The notes under the pieces were generated by a model that saw only the letters and a list, made by a program, of their open reading frames with translations, had not been told where the DNA came from and searched no databases. A stretch of 64,000 bases of DNA from Perkinsela sp. pyNocScin1 (taxonomy: Eukaryota; Euglenozoa; Kinetoplastea; Prokinetoplastida; Perkinselidae), in assembly GCA_964019655.1 (NCBI GenBank), contig CAXHTR010000007.1, forward strand, positions 496,001-560,000, given 5' to 3'. The position numbers and the translations under genes were made by a program. Shown here one piece after another: positions 28,475-37,784 of the stretch (its first letter is position 1; every line of letters begins with the position of its first letter).

Positions 28475-29254
28475 CTATACATCGACCCAGATCGGTGGGT
28501 CCTGTATCTCTAAGAAACGATTTCGCGTGATGTCGAGACTGTCCAACCCTTTCGGTAGGTTTGCAAAGGTCACATTCCCCACCAGCTTGTTCTCCTGCAT
28601 CCAGAGGCCCTCCATCGTCGGCGGCAGATTCTCGAGCGTAATTTCGCACGAAAAGCGATTTTCTGATACATCAAGCATTTTCATAGCCGGTGGTAAGTGC
28701 TCGAGATCAAGACTCCCCGTAAGCTGGTTTCCACTGACATAGAGCTCAGCGAGACTTGATGGTAGGTCAAAAGCGCCAACTCCCCGAAAAAATGTTATTT
28801 GCCAGATTCATGTCTCGAATGGTCTTCGGAAAGCCTTGGGTGTCTACAGTCCCCTCAAGTGAATTATCCATAAGGTTACAGAATTCAAGCCTCTTGGGAG
28901 GCTGTCCCACTCGACATTCCCGCTGATATCGCAAAGCGAAAGGGAAAGAATGCGTAGCGCACGGGGTAGGTACACGAACTCAAAATTCTGTGCGCCGCTG
29001 ATCCATTCCAAACCTTCCCACTCGATAGTGTGAACATTGTCGTTTTGGTCGCAGAAGACGCATTCCCACGAGCAGACATCCCCGAACGCACCTTCACTGT
29101 AGCTAAAAATGTGTGGGGTAAAATCGTTTGGATCCTTATTGCTCATAATGTCGTTGACGAGCATCTCCATCCGCCCCTGGTCTGGGAGGTCGTCGAGGCA
29201 GAAGCGCCCGAGCGCTAGGTCAGCAGTGAGGAGAATGGCGGTGAACATTTCCAT
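28475..29254 (-). pseudogene. LRR pseudogene, sub-family E, two frameshifts
   Basis: From an ATG at 29254 the frame reads MEMFTAILLTADLALGRFCL, PDQGRMEMLVNDIMS, cap D-V-C-S-W-E-C-V-F-C-D, and SGAQNFEFVYLPRALRIL, as in other E members. Near 28890-28910 the reading shifts: the first frame ends in IIHLRGL, whereas the LRRs continue in a second frame (NSLEGTVDTQGFPKTIRDMN). Near 28785 it shifts again to a third segment (GAFDLPSSLAELYVSGN) which runs to 28475 (DITRNRFLEIQDPPIWVDV). Two small indels in otherwise well-kept repeats indicate recent inactivation, unless the indels are assembly errors. Confidence 0.8.
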
Positions 29255-29744
29255 TTGCTCTTAAGAATGAAGGCATAATGAAAATTGAAAAGTTATAGCT
29301 CTTTAAAAAGGAGAGAAATTGCTCGTCGATACATATTCTCTCAGATTGTGACGCTTATTTTCCCTTGAGCAGTGTATTCACTGGCCCCATTTACTTCTCT
29401 ATAAAATTGAAGCTGGCCATGAAATTGTTGATAAGTCGGTGAGTCAATGGGATTTTATCCTTGAAACCTGAACATGAAGTCAGTGGATTTCAGAACAAGT
29501 TCATAATTCTGACTTCCCTCAAAAGGCCCGAGTTGTAGAGAATGGGAAAAACTGCCCTTGTGGCTCGCGTCTGTTCAGAGATCTGGGGTTCGATTCCGTC
29601 ATGCACTCAGTTGAACAATCGCTTCATTTGTTTCGCATAAAGAGCAAAATGAAAGAGAAAGAATCGAATGGAGCACAAGGACATCTCGAAAAATTCATAC
29701 ACTCGCAATTGTTATAAATCTGCCCATCTATACTCAAACTCTAC
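29255..29744. other. intergenic region
   Basis: About 490 bp between two minus-strand LRR loci. Apart from the tRNA-like fragment at 29560-29597 nothing is recognised. Confidence 0.4.
29560..29597 (+). other. tRNA-like fragment with A-box and B-box
   Basis: GTGGCTC at 29560 followed at the expected type of distance by a perfect B-box GGTTCGATTCC (29587-29597). Between them lies GCGTCTGTTCAGAGATC, as in an anticodon arm. About nine bases that would complete the D-loop are missing, and flanking sequences do not form an acceptor stem, so this is not a working tRNA gene. It may be a tRNA pseudogene or part of a tRNA-derived SINE. Confidence 0.4.
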
Positions 29745-30758
29745 TCAATAATCATAGAACTCACCATCATCATAGAACTCATCATAATCATCGTACTCAT
29801 CATAATCATAGTAATCATCATATCTATGCTTCCTTACCTCGAGCCTCGTGTTCTGCATCGCTTTCGCCTTGCGGTGCTCGGGGAGGTCTTTGCGCACACA
29901 GACATCGAGATACTCACGGCACTGCCAGAGGTTTATCTTCCCCCAAAAGTCGTTGTTATTGATTCCAAAGCGGAGCATCATCCACGGAAGATTCTGCAAA
30001 CTTTCATCGCTCAGCTCCCCAGTGAGCATATTGTCTCCGAGATCGAGCACCTCCATTCTGATAGGAAGATTGTCGAAGCAAACACTGCCGCTAAAGGCGT
30101 TGCAGGAGAGATCGATATCATTGAGCTCAGCAGGCAGGTGGCGCAGGTCAACAGAACCCGAAAAATCATTATCGCTTATGTTGAGTAAACGCAATTGAGA
30201 GGGAAGTGCCGAAAAATTTGCAGATCCGCTGAACTTATATCCCGAAAGCTCGCAGCTCTTCAGATTTTTCGGCAATGCCGTGAAGTCGATGCTTCCATTG
30301 TGTTTGGTCTTTTGAATGCTGAGGTCACAAAGCTCAGGCGGTAGCGTTTGAACGTCGATAGGGCCTTCAAAGGGTGTTTTGAGGATAATGAGTTCTTTCA
30401 ACTTTGCTGGGAGATGTGCAAAGTCGAGCGTTCCTTCGAATGCGCAGCCCTCGATGGCGAGAGTTTCAGCTTTTCGCGGGACGAACTTTGCTTCAAGCGT
30501 ACCACATATAGGCCCACTCTGGATGTGGAGATTTGGACCGATATTGAGATAGGTGACGTGGTCGTCAACGGAAGCCTCGACGATATCCCAGTCGTGAAAA
30601 TCGATGAACTCTCCACCTTCTAGGAATCGCTCCTGCGACTTTTTTTCAAAGCCCTGGGCCAGGAGCTCGAGCATTTCCTGGTCGGTAAGCATTGATGTGT
30701 CGACGCGGCCGGCGGATGGGTCAGCAGTGACGCACAGGATGCAAGCGAGGGAAGTCAT
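29745..30758 (-). CDS. LRR protein, sub-family D, Tyr/Asp-rich tail
   Basis: From the ATG at 30758 the protein has 337 residues: MTSLACILCVTADPSAGRVD, block MLTDQEMLELLAQGFEKKSQ, cysteine-free cap (IDFHDWDIVEASVDDHV), LEAKFVPRKAETLAIEGC, then about nine LRRs. The conserved end DVCVRKDLPEHRKAKAMQ is followed by a tail of about 25 residues of almost only Tyr, Asp, Glu and Phe, encoded by a GAT/TAT-type microsatellite (29750-29825). Sisters at 27377 and 50802 lack it or have only EDEYYDY. Upstream in-frame codons from 30815 begin with GTG and are disregarded. Confidence 0.87.
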   Translation of the reverse strand: MTSLACILCVTADPSAGRVDTSMLTDQEMLELLAQGFEKKSQERFLEGGEFIDFHDWDIVEASVDDHVTYLNIGPNLHIQSGPICGTLEAKFVPRKAETLAIEGCAFEGTLDFAHLPAKLKELIILKTPFEGPIDVQTLPPELCDLSIQKTKHNGSIDFTALPKNLKSCELSGYKFSGSANFSALPSQLRLLNISDNDFSGSVDLRHLPAELNDIDLSCNAFSGSVCFDNLPIRMEVLDLGDNMLTGELSDESLQNLPWMMLRFGINNNDFWGKINLWQCREYLDVCVRKDLPEHRKAKAMQNTRLEVRKHRYDDYYDYDEYDDYDEFYDDGEFYDY

Positions 30759-30854
30759 GAAGTAAACTTGAAAATTCCACATGAGAGGTAGATAGATAGA
30801 TCGTTTCCTCATCACATCATAACAAAGCTCATAAGGAAATTCAGGATTTATATT

Positions 30855-31577
30855 TCAGATTTCTACGAATTTTGGTGCTAATTCTTTCGCTTCAGCATCA
30901 AAAGGGTTATCCCTGATTTTCAGTGTGTTGAAAGTATATGGAAGCCTTTCGAAATTTGGAACACCGACGAATTTGCAGTTTTGTGCGCAAATGATCTCCA
31001 TGCTTGCGGGAAGCCGCCCAAAATTGAGCGTCCCCGAGTAAAAGTTGTGCCCAGCGTACAGCGTGGCCATCTTCGCTGGCAAGTGCTCAAGCGCGAGGCT
31101 CCCCTGAAATTTGTTGTGCTCAAACCACACGTGCTCAAGATTGGGCGGGAGTTCTGAAAGATTTGTCGTCCCGTGAAATTCATTGCTGTTCACATAGAAC
31201 TCGATGAGTGCTTCCGGCAGTGGCTGTAAGTCGACTGTGCATGCAAATTCGTTGTAGGATATCTCAAGCGTTTTGAGACCTGTTGGCAGATTTTTGAAAT
31301 CGAAGACTTTTGCACTGACCAGCCACGCTTCAAGTGACCAGTCGATTTCAGAAATCTCATCTGTGCCAGCCTTGCAAGTGACCCCCTTCCAGAGAGAAGC
31401 CTCAGTGAAATCACCTTGTTCGTCGTAAAAATCCGGTCCATTTCTTGCTTTATCTTCCCTTGAGTCGAGAATGGCTGTGACGAGGAGTTCCATTCGCATC
31501 TGGTTGGACATGGAGCTCTGGTCGAACTTTCCGATGTATGCGTCGATGGATAGGAGAAGAGTGTGGTACATTGCCAT
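30855..31577 (-). CDS. LRR protein, sub-family E, about 6 repeats
   Basis: A 240-residue protein: MAMYHTLLLSIDAYIGKFDQ, SSMSNQMRMELLVTAILDSR. The cap lacks the first Cys but keeps the second (ASLWKGVTCKAG). The sub-family text SAKVFDFKNLPTGLKTLE leads into about six LRRs, such as GTTNLSELPPNLEHVWFE and GTLNFGRLPASMEIICAQ. It ends AEAKELAPKFVEI. Relatives are at 52199, 53040, the fragment 50521 and the broken copy 28475. An ATG at 31571 is an alternative start. Only 97 bp separate it from the D gene downstream, the same spacing as in the plus-strand copy at 50.7-50.8 kb. Confidence 0.87.
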   Translation of the reverse strand: MAMYHTLLLSIDAYIGKFDQSSMSNQMRMELLVTAILDSREDKARNGPDFYDEQGDFTEASLWKGVTCKAGTDEISEIDWSLEAWLVSAKVFDFKNLPTGLKTLEISYNEFACTVDLQPLPEALIEFYVNSNEFHGTTNLSELPPNLEHVWFEHNKFQGSLALEHLPAKMATLYAGHNFYSGTLNFGRLPASMEIICAQNCKFVGVPNFERLPYTFNTLKIRDNPFDAEAKELAPKFVEI

Positions 31578-31844
31578 GCGCTAATTGATAAGTAGACACA
31601 CTTAAACTATAAGTAAAAGAGTTGAACTGAAATACACAAGATTCGATGGAGACAGTGAAAATTCCTACTACTCCTACTTTTTCATTTTGCATTTACCGTA
31701 AGTACCATATACGTGAGAAAACCTTTGATCTGCGATGCTTTGCGATCGTTTTAATTAAAATTAGCTAAGAATTTTGATCTTCACTGTCTCTCAAAAGTAC
31801 TTCTTAGCGACACGATTATAAATACTGTTTCCATCAGTACTTAT

Positions 31845-32642
31845 TTACGGAAATATGTCACTTATATCCTCTCCGCTCATAGAGACAACCTCTGAAAACT
31901 TATCGTGGTCAAGGAAGACCCGCAAGATTCCTTTCTTAACACTGCTTGTGTCGCAGACTACGAGCGTCTCCTGCGTGATCTGATTTCTCCGCAGTTCCAA
32001 AAGGCCGAGCCCATCGGGGATATTTCTCAGGTCGATGCTCCCGCTAAACTGATTGTGCTTGAGATAGATTGTCTCGATGGGCACTGGAAGGCTCGAAAAG
32101 TCTAATTCACCGCTGAACTCATTCTTCTCGGCGTAGAACCAGATGAGCTTCCTCGGGAGGCTCTCGAGGTGCAAACTGCCGTGCAGATTGTTTTTCCCAA
32201 TGAACGCTTTTTGGATATTTTCTGGGAGGCCTTTCGTGCAGAACGTCCCTGAAAGAGAATTGCCGGAGATGTCCATGTAGCGAAGATCACGCGGGAGTCC
32301 ACTCGTCTCTATCGTACCTTCCAGAGCCATTGCTTCTATGTCGAAAACATCGAGACCCTGAGGTAGCCACTGCAGGTCAATACTTCCCTCTGGGCCAACA
32401 GTGAATTCTTCGTCTGATGCTAAAAATGACTCTGTTTGCCGCAGCTCTATTTTCGTCACAGCATCATCGACTATTTCAATACCTTTCCACTCTGTTATGT
32501 CGAGAAACTCACCATCTTTGTTTTGCACTTTGTCGAGATGATGTATGTCGGCGACGAGAAGCTCCATCAGCGCCTGGTCTGAGAGCGAGGATATGTCGAC
32601 TCGACCGATAGAAGGGTCAACGGCTGTGAGAAGATGAAACAT
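31845..32642 (-). CDS. LRR protein, sub-family F, about 6 repeats
   Basis: From the ATG at 32642: MFHLLTAVDPSIGRVDISSL, SDQALMELLVADIHHLDKVQ, and a cap in which the cysteines are absent (DITEWKGIEIVDDAVTKIEL), typical for F. Then SIDLQWLPQGLDVFDIEAM and about six LRRs, such as GSIDLRNIPDGLGLLELRRN. A C-terminal stretch of about 45 residues (QETLVVCDTSSVKKGILRVF) is shared with the gene at 43281 (QEVLVIDRFPPRFVNFQF). The protein has 265 residues. The frame stays open to 32819 but lacks conservation there. Confidence 0.86.
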   Translation of the reverse strand: MFHLLTAVDPSIGRVDISSLSDQALMELLVADIHHLDKVQNKDGEFLDITEWKGIEIVDDAVTKIELRQTESFLASDEEFTVGPEGSIDLQWLPQGLDVFDIEAMALEGTIETSGLPRDLRYMDISGNSLSGTFCTKGLPENIQKAFIGKNNLHGSLHLESLPRKLIWFYAEKNEFSGELDFSSLPVPIETIYLKHNQFSGSIDLRNIPDGLGLLELRRNQITQETLVVCDTSSVKKGILRVFLDHDKFSEVVSMSGEDISDIFP

Positions 32643-33268
32643 TGAAAATTTGAAAATATCATCGTGAATCAGAGTTTGCACATGAAAATGGCTTAGTTCG
32701 TCACATTCATATCTACCGATAAACGTGGCATATATCATTGCATTGATCACATACCTATCACTACGCCCAGAATCATGACTGATCTTGCGCAATACGTTCA
32801 TGCCATTCGTGCTGGCCACTTGAAATTTACCGATTCAGCGGGCGTAAATCTAGATCACACCAGTAAATGTCGGAGAGGTGTTGTGCGCCATTGCACGTCG
32901 CGAGTAGGATTTATATAAATTTCATCATTCTGAGCTGCTTGGCTTATATCTTGTAAGGTTAAGGGTTTCTCAACCTTTTGGAATTTTTCGCCTGACTGGC
33001 CCTTTTTCGGGCTAAATGAAATATCAACTGACCCCAAATTACCTAGGTGTAGTAATGTAGCCTGGATCCCTCCCAGAATTCAGACTGACCCCCAAAAAAC
33101 TCCTATTTTGAGAGGTTATGAAACCTCAGATTCCGAGACATGACTAATGCACATTGTAAGCTGATTAAAAGACGAAATCACAATGGAAAATCTCATCGTA
33201 CTATTTCGGCCACACGAGGCCCAGCCCTTTTATTTTTCTCTCTAGGTAAGACTCGCTTCAATTTAAAT
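32643..33268. other. intergenic region with an hAT-like relic
   Basis: About 625 bp. At 32962 AGGGTTTCTCAACC resembles an hAT end, and at 33112-33127 there is a related inverted sequence (GAGGTTATGAAACCTC). The arms match imperfectly and I find no 8-bp duplication, so it may be an old degraded miniature element. No gene seen. Confidence 0.35.
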
Positions 33269-33910
33269 TCAATCGCTCGATCTTGAATTGAGTACAACTC
33301 GATCTCTATCACTCTCTTCTTCGAATTGAAGCACCTCAGCGCTCTCAACCTCAAGGTTTACTTCCTCAAGAGATTTTGGAAGCCTCGCAATGTAGATTTG
33401 CACACCCTTTTGAATGGACTCGTAAATGTTGAGCACAAGCATACCTGGCGGTAGATTGCAAAAATTTATGAGCCCAGTAATCTTGTTGTCCATCACAAGA
33501 AAATCTTTCATATTGCGAGGGAGGCTCCCGAGGTCTAGTGTTCCTGTGAAGAAGCACTCTTCAATGCAAAAGTACTCAAGAGTTTCTGGGAGGTTCGTCG
33601 TGTCCACCTCACCGATGAGTTTGTGGTCGTACAGAGTGAGATGCTCGAGATGACGTGGCATCATCGGAAAGTTAATGGACCCTTCCAGAGTGATATTCAT
33701 GCTGTGCCAATCGATCTCAATAATCTGATTTGCTTCGTCACACACAACTTCATTCCAGCTGCAAGCGTCATCCTCGTCCCCAAGAAGCGCCTTTCGAGAA
33801 TCTTCAAAGTTTTTTGGAACGAAGAACAACTCCATCATGTGGTGATCAGCAAGCGCTGACAGATCAATGCGGCCAAGGCCAGCGATGTCCACGGAAAGGA
33901 GTCTGAGCAT
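33269..33910 (-). CDS. short LRR protein, sub-family C
   Basis: From the ATG at 33910: MLRLLSVDIAGLGRIDLSAL, ADHHMMELFFVPKNFEDSRK, cap G-D-E-D-D-A-C-S-W-N-E-V-V-C-D-E, MMPRHLEHLTLYDHKLIGEV, then LRRs such as GTLDLGSLPRNMKDFLVM and the conserved FEEESDRDRVVLN end. It has 213 residues and is nearly co-linear with the gene at 24359 on the plus strand. DQQMM is altered to DHHMM. An upstream frame to 33988 contains LELLCIYLSNTLM, partly shared with that relative. Confidence 0.87.
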   Translation of the reverse strand: MLRLLSVDIAGLGRIDLSALADHHMMELFFVPKNFEDSRKALLGDEDDACSWNEVVCDEANQIIEIDWHSMNITLEGSINFPMMPRHLEHLTLYDHKLIGEVDTTNLPETLEYFCIEECFFTGTLDLGSLPRNMKDFLVMDNKITGLINFCNLPPGMLVLNIYESIQKGVQIYIARLPKSLEEVNLEVESAEVLQFEEESDRDRVVLNSRSSD

Positions 33911-34429
33911 GAGTGTGTTTGATAAATAGATACATAAAAGCTCGAGCATGCTCTTAACCATACAGGTATCATAAAAAAAGAAGTACATCTCCTCTCAGTC
34001 TTTATCATCATCAAGTCACAAGAGTATTGAATGTTGTTTCCAAGCTCTGTCGAAAAGCAGCATGTTTGATAGTTAAATTTCAAACTCATTTTTCGCTATC
34101 ATTACGCATTCTAATACAGGAGCTGCACCATGCACCTAAGCATGGCTATAGAAAGAACCGCTCGTTTCAGTTTGCAGGAGCAAAACACCCTCTTTTCAAT
34201 TAAAATGATTTTTGTGTAGTCTGTGCAGCATAATGCACTAGGTACGCTGCTAATCGATTAGCCGTCACTTTTGTAGATTGTAGCTTCAATTGCGCCAGCA
34301 TCTCAAGTCGGAAATACATTGATCTTGCGGCACAGCTATTTTCAGTGAACCTCAAAAACAAAGCTTAATTTTATAAATTACTCTGTCAATATGTTGATCT
34401 AGCCCATTTCGAAAGCTCGCATTGTCCAT
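33911..34429. other. intergenic region
   Basis: About 520 bp, no gene or repeat recognised. Confidence 0.4.
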
Positions 34430-35320
34430 TCACAAATAATATTCATCTTCTGGGTATCCTGCGCACATCATGAATAAAACCAGGTCTTCATGAAGCGGTT
34501 CACCCTTCTCGTCCACAAAATTTCGGAATTTTGTTCCTTGGAGATACACATCGCACCCTGTGAGCGTCGTGATGCGCGCAGTGCCCGTAAAAAGGTTGCC
34601 TCCCGCCAGTAAGGCAGCCATCGACTGTGGTGCCTTGGTAAAGTCGAGTTCTCCTAAAAATTTATTTTCATGGACACCGAGCCAAACCATCGTCTCCGGT
34701 AGATTCGAGAAGCGCAGCGTACCACTGAGCGAATTCCAGCCGACATCCAAGTGCTTTAAAGATATAGGAAGCTTGTCGAGTGTGATTGTCCCTGTAAAAT
34801 TATTACTGCGGAGGTACAGCTCACGCAAAGTGCTCGGCAACGCAAATAGATCGCATTCGCCCTCAAATTCATTATAGGCAATGTACATTGTCTCTGTTTT
34901 TGGGGGTTATGTTCTCAGATTGACGCTTCCATTGCATTCCGTATGCGTCAAATCGAAACTTACTATGTTCTTTGGCAGATGATCAGTTTCTAATGTTCCG
35001 TATAAACTTCTGTTGAAATATCGAAATGCAAATGACTTCAAATGTGGGGGCAGGTGCGATAGATGAAGCGTTCCACGCTAGAATTATCTATCTTCTGCAT
35101 CAAATTTGGTGACATTCTCAAGATCGTCGCACTCCACTTCCGGCCAGTCACAGACATCGATCCAATCTCCGTTATCATTGCGGTTGAAGTTTCCACCTGC
35201 CTCTTCTTGTAACGTGATATCATCAAAAACGATCTCCATCAGCGCTTGGTCAGATATAAGCATGGGGTCGAGGCGGCCAAGTGACGGATCGATTGTCAAC
35301 AGAGATTGAACACAGAGCAT
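34430..35320 (-). pseudogene. LRR pseudogene, sub-family J, three nonsense codons in one unbroken frame
   Basis: The region is exactly 297 codons from the ATG at 35320 (MLCVQSLLTIDPSLGRLDPM). Block and cap are intact (ISDQALMEIVFDDITLQ; D-V-C-D-W-P-E-V-E-C-D). After KFDAEDR come TAA, F, TAG, then RGTLHLSHLPPHLKSFAF, then GTLETDHLPKNIVSFDLT and CNGSVNLRT, a TAA, and PPKTETMYIAYNEFEGECDL onward to the normal end AGYPEDEYYL. Every block aligns to the gene at 23030 without a frameshift. Three stops and no indel indicate a young pseudogene, or less likely readthrough. The product as it stands would be only about 79 residues. Confidence 0.85.
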
Positions 35321-35842
35321 ATGAAGTTGAGTGAATTCCTATAAACTTTTTACATTGAACGATAGTGAGTGACATCATGGAGTGTTTTTAAAGCTCTTAT
35401 CTCATCTTCCTTTCTACCGAAGCTATAGAGCTCTGTGCCCTACTTGGCCCCTACGTGTTTGAAAAGGCTATTACGGTTTTTCTCTCTCATGGACTACACG
35501 TTCCACACACGACCCATCAGGGGGCGTCATGTAGTAAAGATAGTGGTTTGTACATAAGGATGAAGCTTTTTAAACTTTCATTTCACCCGAATAAAATTGA
35601 TATTTCATCCTTCACATTGCAAGTCTCTTTTTTCTGTTTCAAAAGCTTCATCCTGAGCTTATTCTGAAGAATGAAGAGACTTGCAGTGATTGAGAGCGTC
35701 ATCGATGGAGAGAGCAAGGGCATTACAAAACTGTGCCAAATGCCAAGAATGGGAGAAGAGTGAGCCATCTTTTTTCGATATTGTAAACTGTAGCGCTAAT
35801 TGAGTGCACAACGCAGTGGCAGCGTACTTGTGCAATCTCTTA
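35321..35842. other. intergenic region
   Basis: About 520 bp. An 11-bp inverted pair, GCAAGTCTCTT near 35619 and AAGAGACTTGC near 35677, is the only structure noticed; a larger frame on minus (35583-35768) shows nothing familiar. Confidence 0.35.
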
Positions 35843-36526
35843 TTACGCCCCGACCCATTCTCTACTCAGAAGAATCCGCTTGTCAGGTACTTTACCGTCG
35901 ATGATGACCTTGCTCAGCTTCCGCTCGTTGTCCCGTAGGTCGATGCGCTGAAGGCAGTCCGGCAGGCCTGCGTTGTACACAATGATGCGGCTAAAAGCAC
36001 TGTTCTGCAGCGTCAGCAGACTGAGCTTTGGCGGGAGGCGCACAAGGCGTAGCTTTCCAATGAGCCTGTTCCCCGAGAGCCGAACGATCTCGATGTCACA
36101 CGGAAAGTTCTCTATATCGAGCTTCACGCGAATGGAGCAGTTTGAAAAGTCGAGTGTGACGAGGCAGCGCGGCAGCGACCGGGCAATGAGCTTTGGGCGC
36201 ATGTTGTGCCCCTGCATGAATACGCGCTCGGCCGTTGGGGGCAACCAAGCGTTATCAAAGAAGACGTCCTCAACAATGTTGTGATCGTACGTCGTGTGCC
36301 AGTAGAGGGCGGTGATGAGCCCATCTGTGCAGAAGACATCACGCCACTTGCAGATGTCGGTATCACCCGATGGGTCTGCGATTCTGGACTTTCTGGCAAA
36401 TGCATCAATATTGGTATCATCGGGCAGGCAGAGGAGCTTTGTCATAGTAATTTTCTGAAGTTCGCGGGGGTCTGAGAGCTGCGGACTATCAGCACAAGTG
36501 AATACCGAGAGAAGCGGAAGTGACAT
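35843..36526 (-). CDS. LRR protein, sub-family B
   Basis: From the ATG at 36526: MSLPLLSVFTCADSPQLSDP, then ELQKITMTKLLCLPDDTNID and a cap D-I-C-K-W-R-D-V-F-C-T-D-G-L. Four or five LRRs follow: DNAWLPPTAERVFMQGHN, RSLPRCLVTLDFSNCSIR, KLRLVRLPPKLSLLTLQNS, AGLPDCLQRIDLRDNE. About 227 residues, basic C-terminus (KVIIDGKVPDKRILLSREW). The longer frame to 36634 would add a second hydrophobic stretch and is not supported by relatives. It is adjacent to another B gene at 36721. Confidence 0.82.
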   Translation of the reverse strand: MSLPLLSVFTCADSPQLSDPRELQKITMTKLLCLPDDTNIDAFARKSRIADPSGDTDICKWRDVFCTDGLITALYWHTTYDHNIVEDVFFDNAWLPPTAERVFMQGHNMRPKLIARSLPRCLVTLDFSNCSIRVKLDIENFPCDIEIVRLSGNRLIGKLRLVRLPPKLSLLTLQNSAFSRIIVYNAGLPDCLQRIDLRDNERKLSKVIIDGKVPDKRILLSREWVGA

Positions 36527-36720
36527 TCGTTCGAATAATACGCTATCAAAAGAAGGAGCAGTGGCGAAGCTGTAAACAAAAATGATCCGAAGGATGATTT
36601 TAAAAATATGAATAACGCTAGGGGCATCTTGCACGCAGTGAGTGTTTTGCGTTGTATGCTGTATGAATTGTTGATTTGTTTAGTTTACAGAATCTAGATT
36701 GTTCGCTATCCAGTGTCACC

Positions 36721-37437
36721 CTAAATCCGCCGCTTTTGGCCAGCCTTTATCCGCGAGTCGACTTTTTTCTGCTCTACTGGTATGAGGCTGAAATCGTTTC
36801 GACGCATGTCGAAAAAGCTCGCCGACACCAGAGAACCCGGAAGTGCGCTGTTGTCGACAATCACTGTCTGGAAAAAATTCGTCGAAAAATCAATGCGCTG
36901 GAGCCCTGGAGGCATCTGCGTGAGCACGAGCGTCCCTTCGAGACGGTTTGTGGTGATCTCGATCACCTCGAGACTCTCGGGGAGATCACGCATCGTGATT
37001 CTCCCTTCGAGGTGGTTCTCCGAGAGATGGACGGTCTTGAGCCCTCGAGGCAGCCTTCGGCCGTTGAACTCGCTCGGAATATCGATGCAAGCGAACCGTA
37101 TATTTTCCGTAGTGGGTGGCACGTATTCTAGCCAGAGGCGGGGGATCCTGCGCTCGTGGCCCAAACGGGCGGCTCCTGGCTTGCTATTGATCATCGTGAT
37201 ACTACGCATGGAACCTTTCTCGCAACGAACCCCCACCCACTCGCAGGCCTCGATATTTTTGTCTCGATCATCTCTATGAATGAGGCGCATGGCCCGGAGC
37301 ATGTCGTAGGTGCAGTTTTTCCAGTCCTCTACGTCGACGAGGCGGGCCATGAGCTCATTTTGCATGTGAAGCTCCGCTGGTGTCAGTTCATCGTGTGTGC
37401 ACAGTGTGCTAAGACACGCGAGATAAGGGAGAAACAT
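36721..37437 (-). CDS. LRR protein, sub-family B
   Basis: From the ATG at 37437: MFLPYLACLSTLCTHDELTP, then HMQNELMARLVDVEDW, cap E-A-C-E-W-V-G-V-R-C-E. LRRs include EYVPPTTENIRFACIDIP, RRLPRGLKTVHLSENHLEG, GRITMRDLPESLEVIEIT and GTLVLTQMPPGLQRIDFS. It ends in a strongly basic tail (EQKKVDSRIKAGQKRRI), which is unusual for a secreted member. 238 residues. An earlier ATG at 37464 would add nine residues. Confidence 0.83.
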   Translation of the reverse strand: MFLPYLACLSTLCTHDELTPAELHMQNELMARLVDVEDWKNCTYDMLRAMRLIHRDDRDKNIEACEWVGVRCEKGSMRSITMINSKPGAARLGHERRIPRLWLEYVPPTTENIRFACIDIPSEFNGRRLPRGLKTVHLSENHLEGRITMRDLPESLEVIEITTNRLEGTLVLTQMPPGLQRIDFSTNFFQTVIVDNSALPGSLVSASFFDMRRNDFSLIPVEQKKVDSRIKAGQKRRI

Positions 37438-37784
37438 TGTGAAATTATTCGATTGGCTGAGCATGAAGCATCAGATAAAATTGAAATTGAAATGCAATCG
37501 GCCGTCACTCATAAAAATTGCCAGAAGCTTGATCTGTTACAATATCAATGTCCTCGAATGTGAATGCATGCCGATTTACACTTTAACATCTTGCACATGC
37601 ATGGTGCTTGGAATACACTAAATTACAGATTCCGGTCACCCACGGAGAGGAACATTCATGCTTATCAAGGTATAAATGAATTTTTGAAATGAATATGCGT
37701 AAACGCAGTAACTGTCTTTCATCCTTTCTTAATTTACTGTATCGCAATATAAAGATTTCCATTTTCTTTAGTTCGAGTGGATGC
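37438..37784. other. intergenic region
   Basis: About 347 bp without recognisable gene, RNA or repeat. Confidence 0.4.

Noticed and set aside
29520-29610. Functional tRNA gene around the B-box GGTTCGATTCC
   Set aside because: No acceptor stem can be formed, the T-stem pairs poorly and the D-loop is missing; kept only as a tRNA-like fragment.
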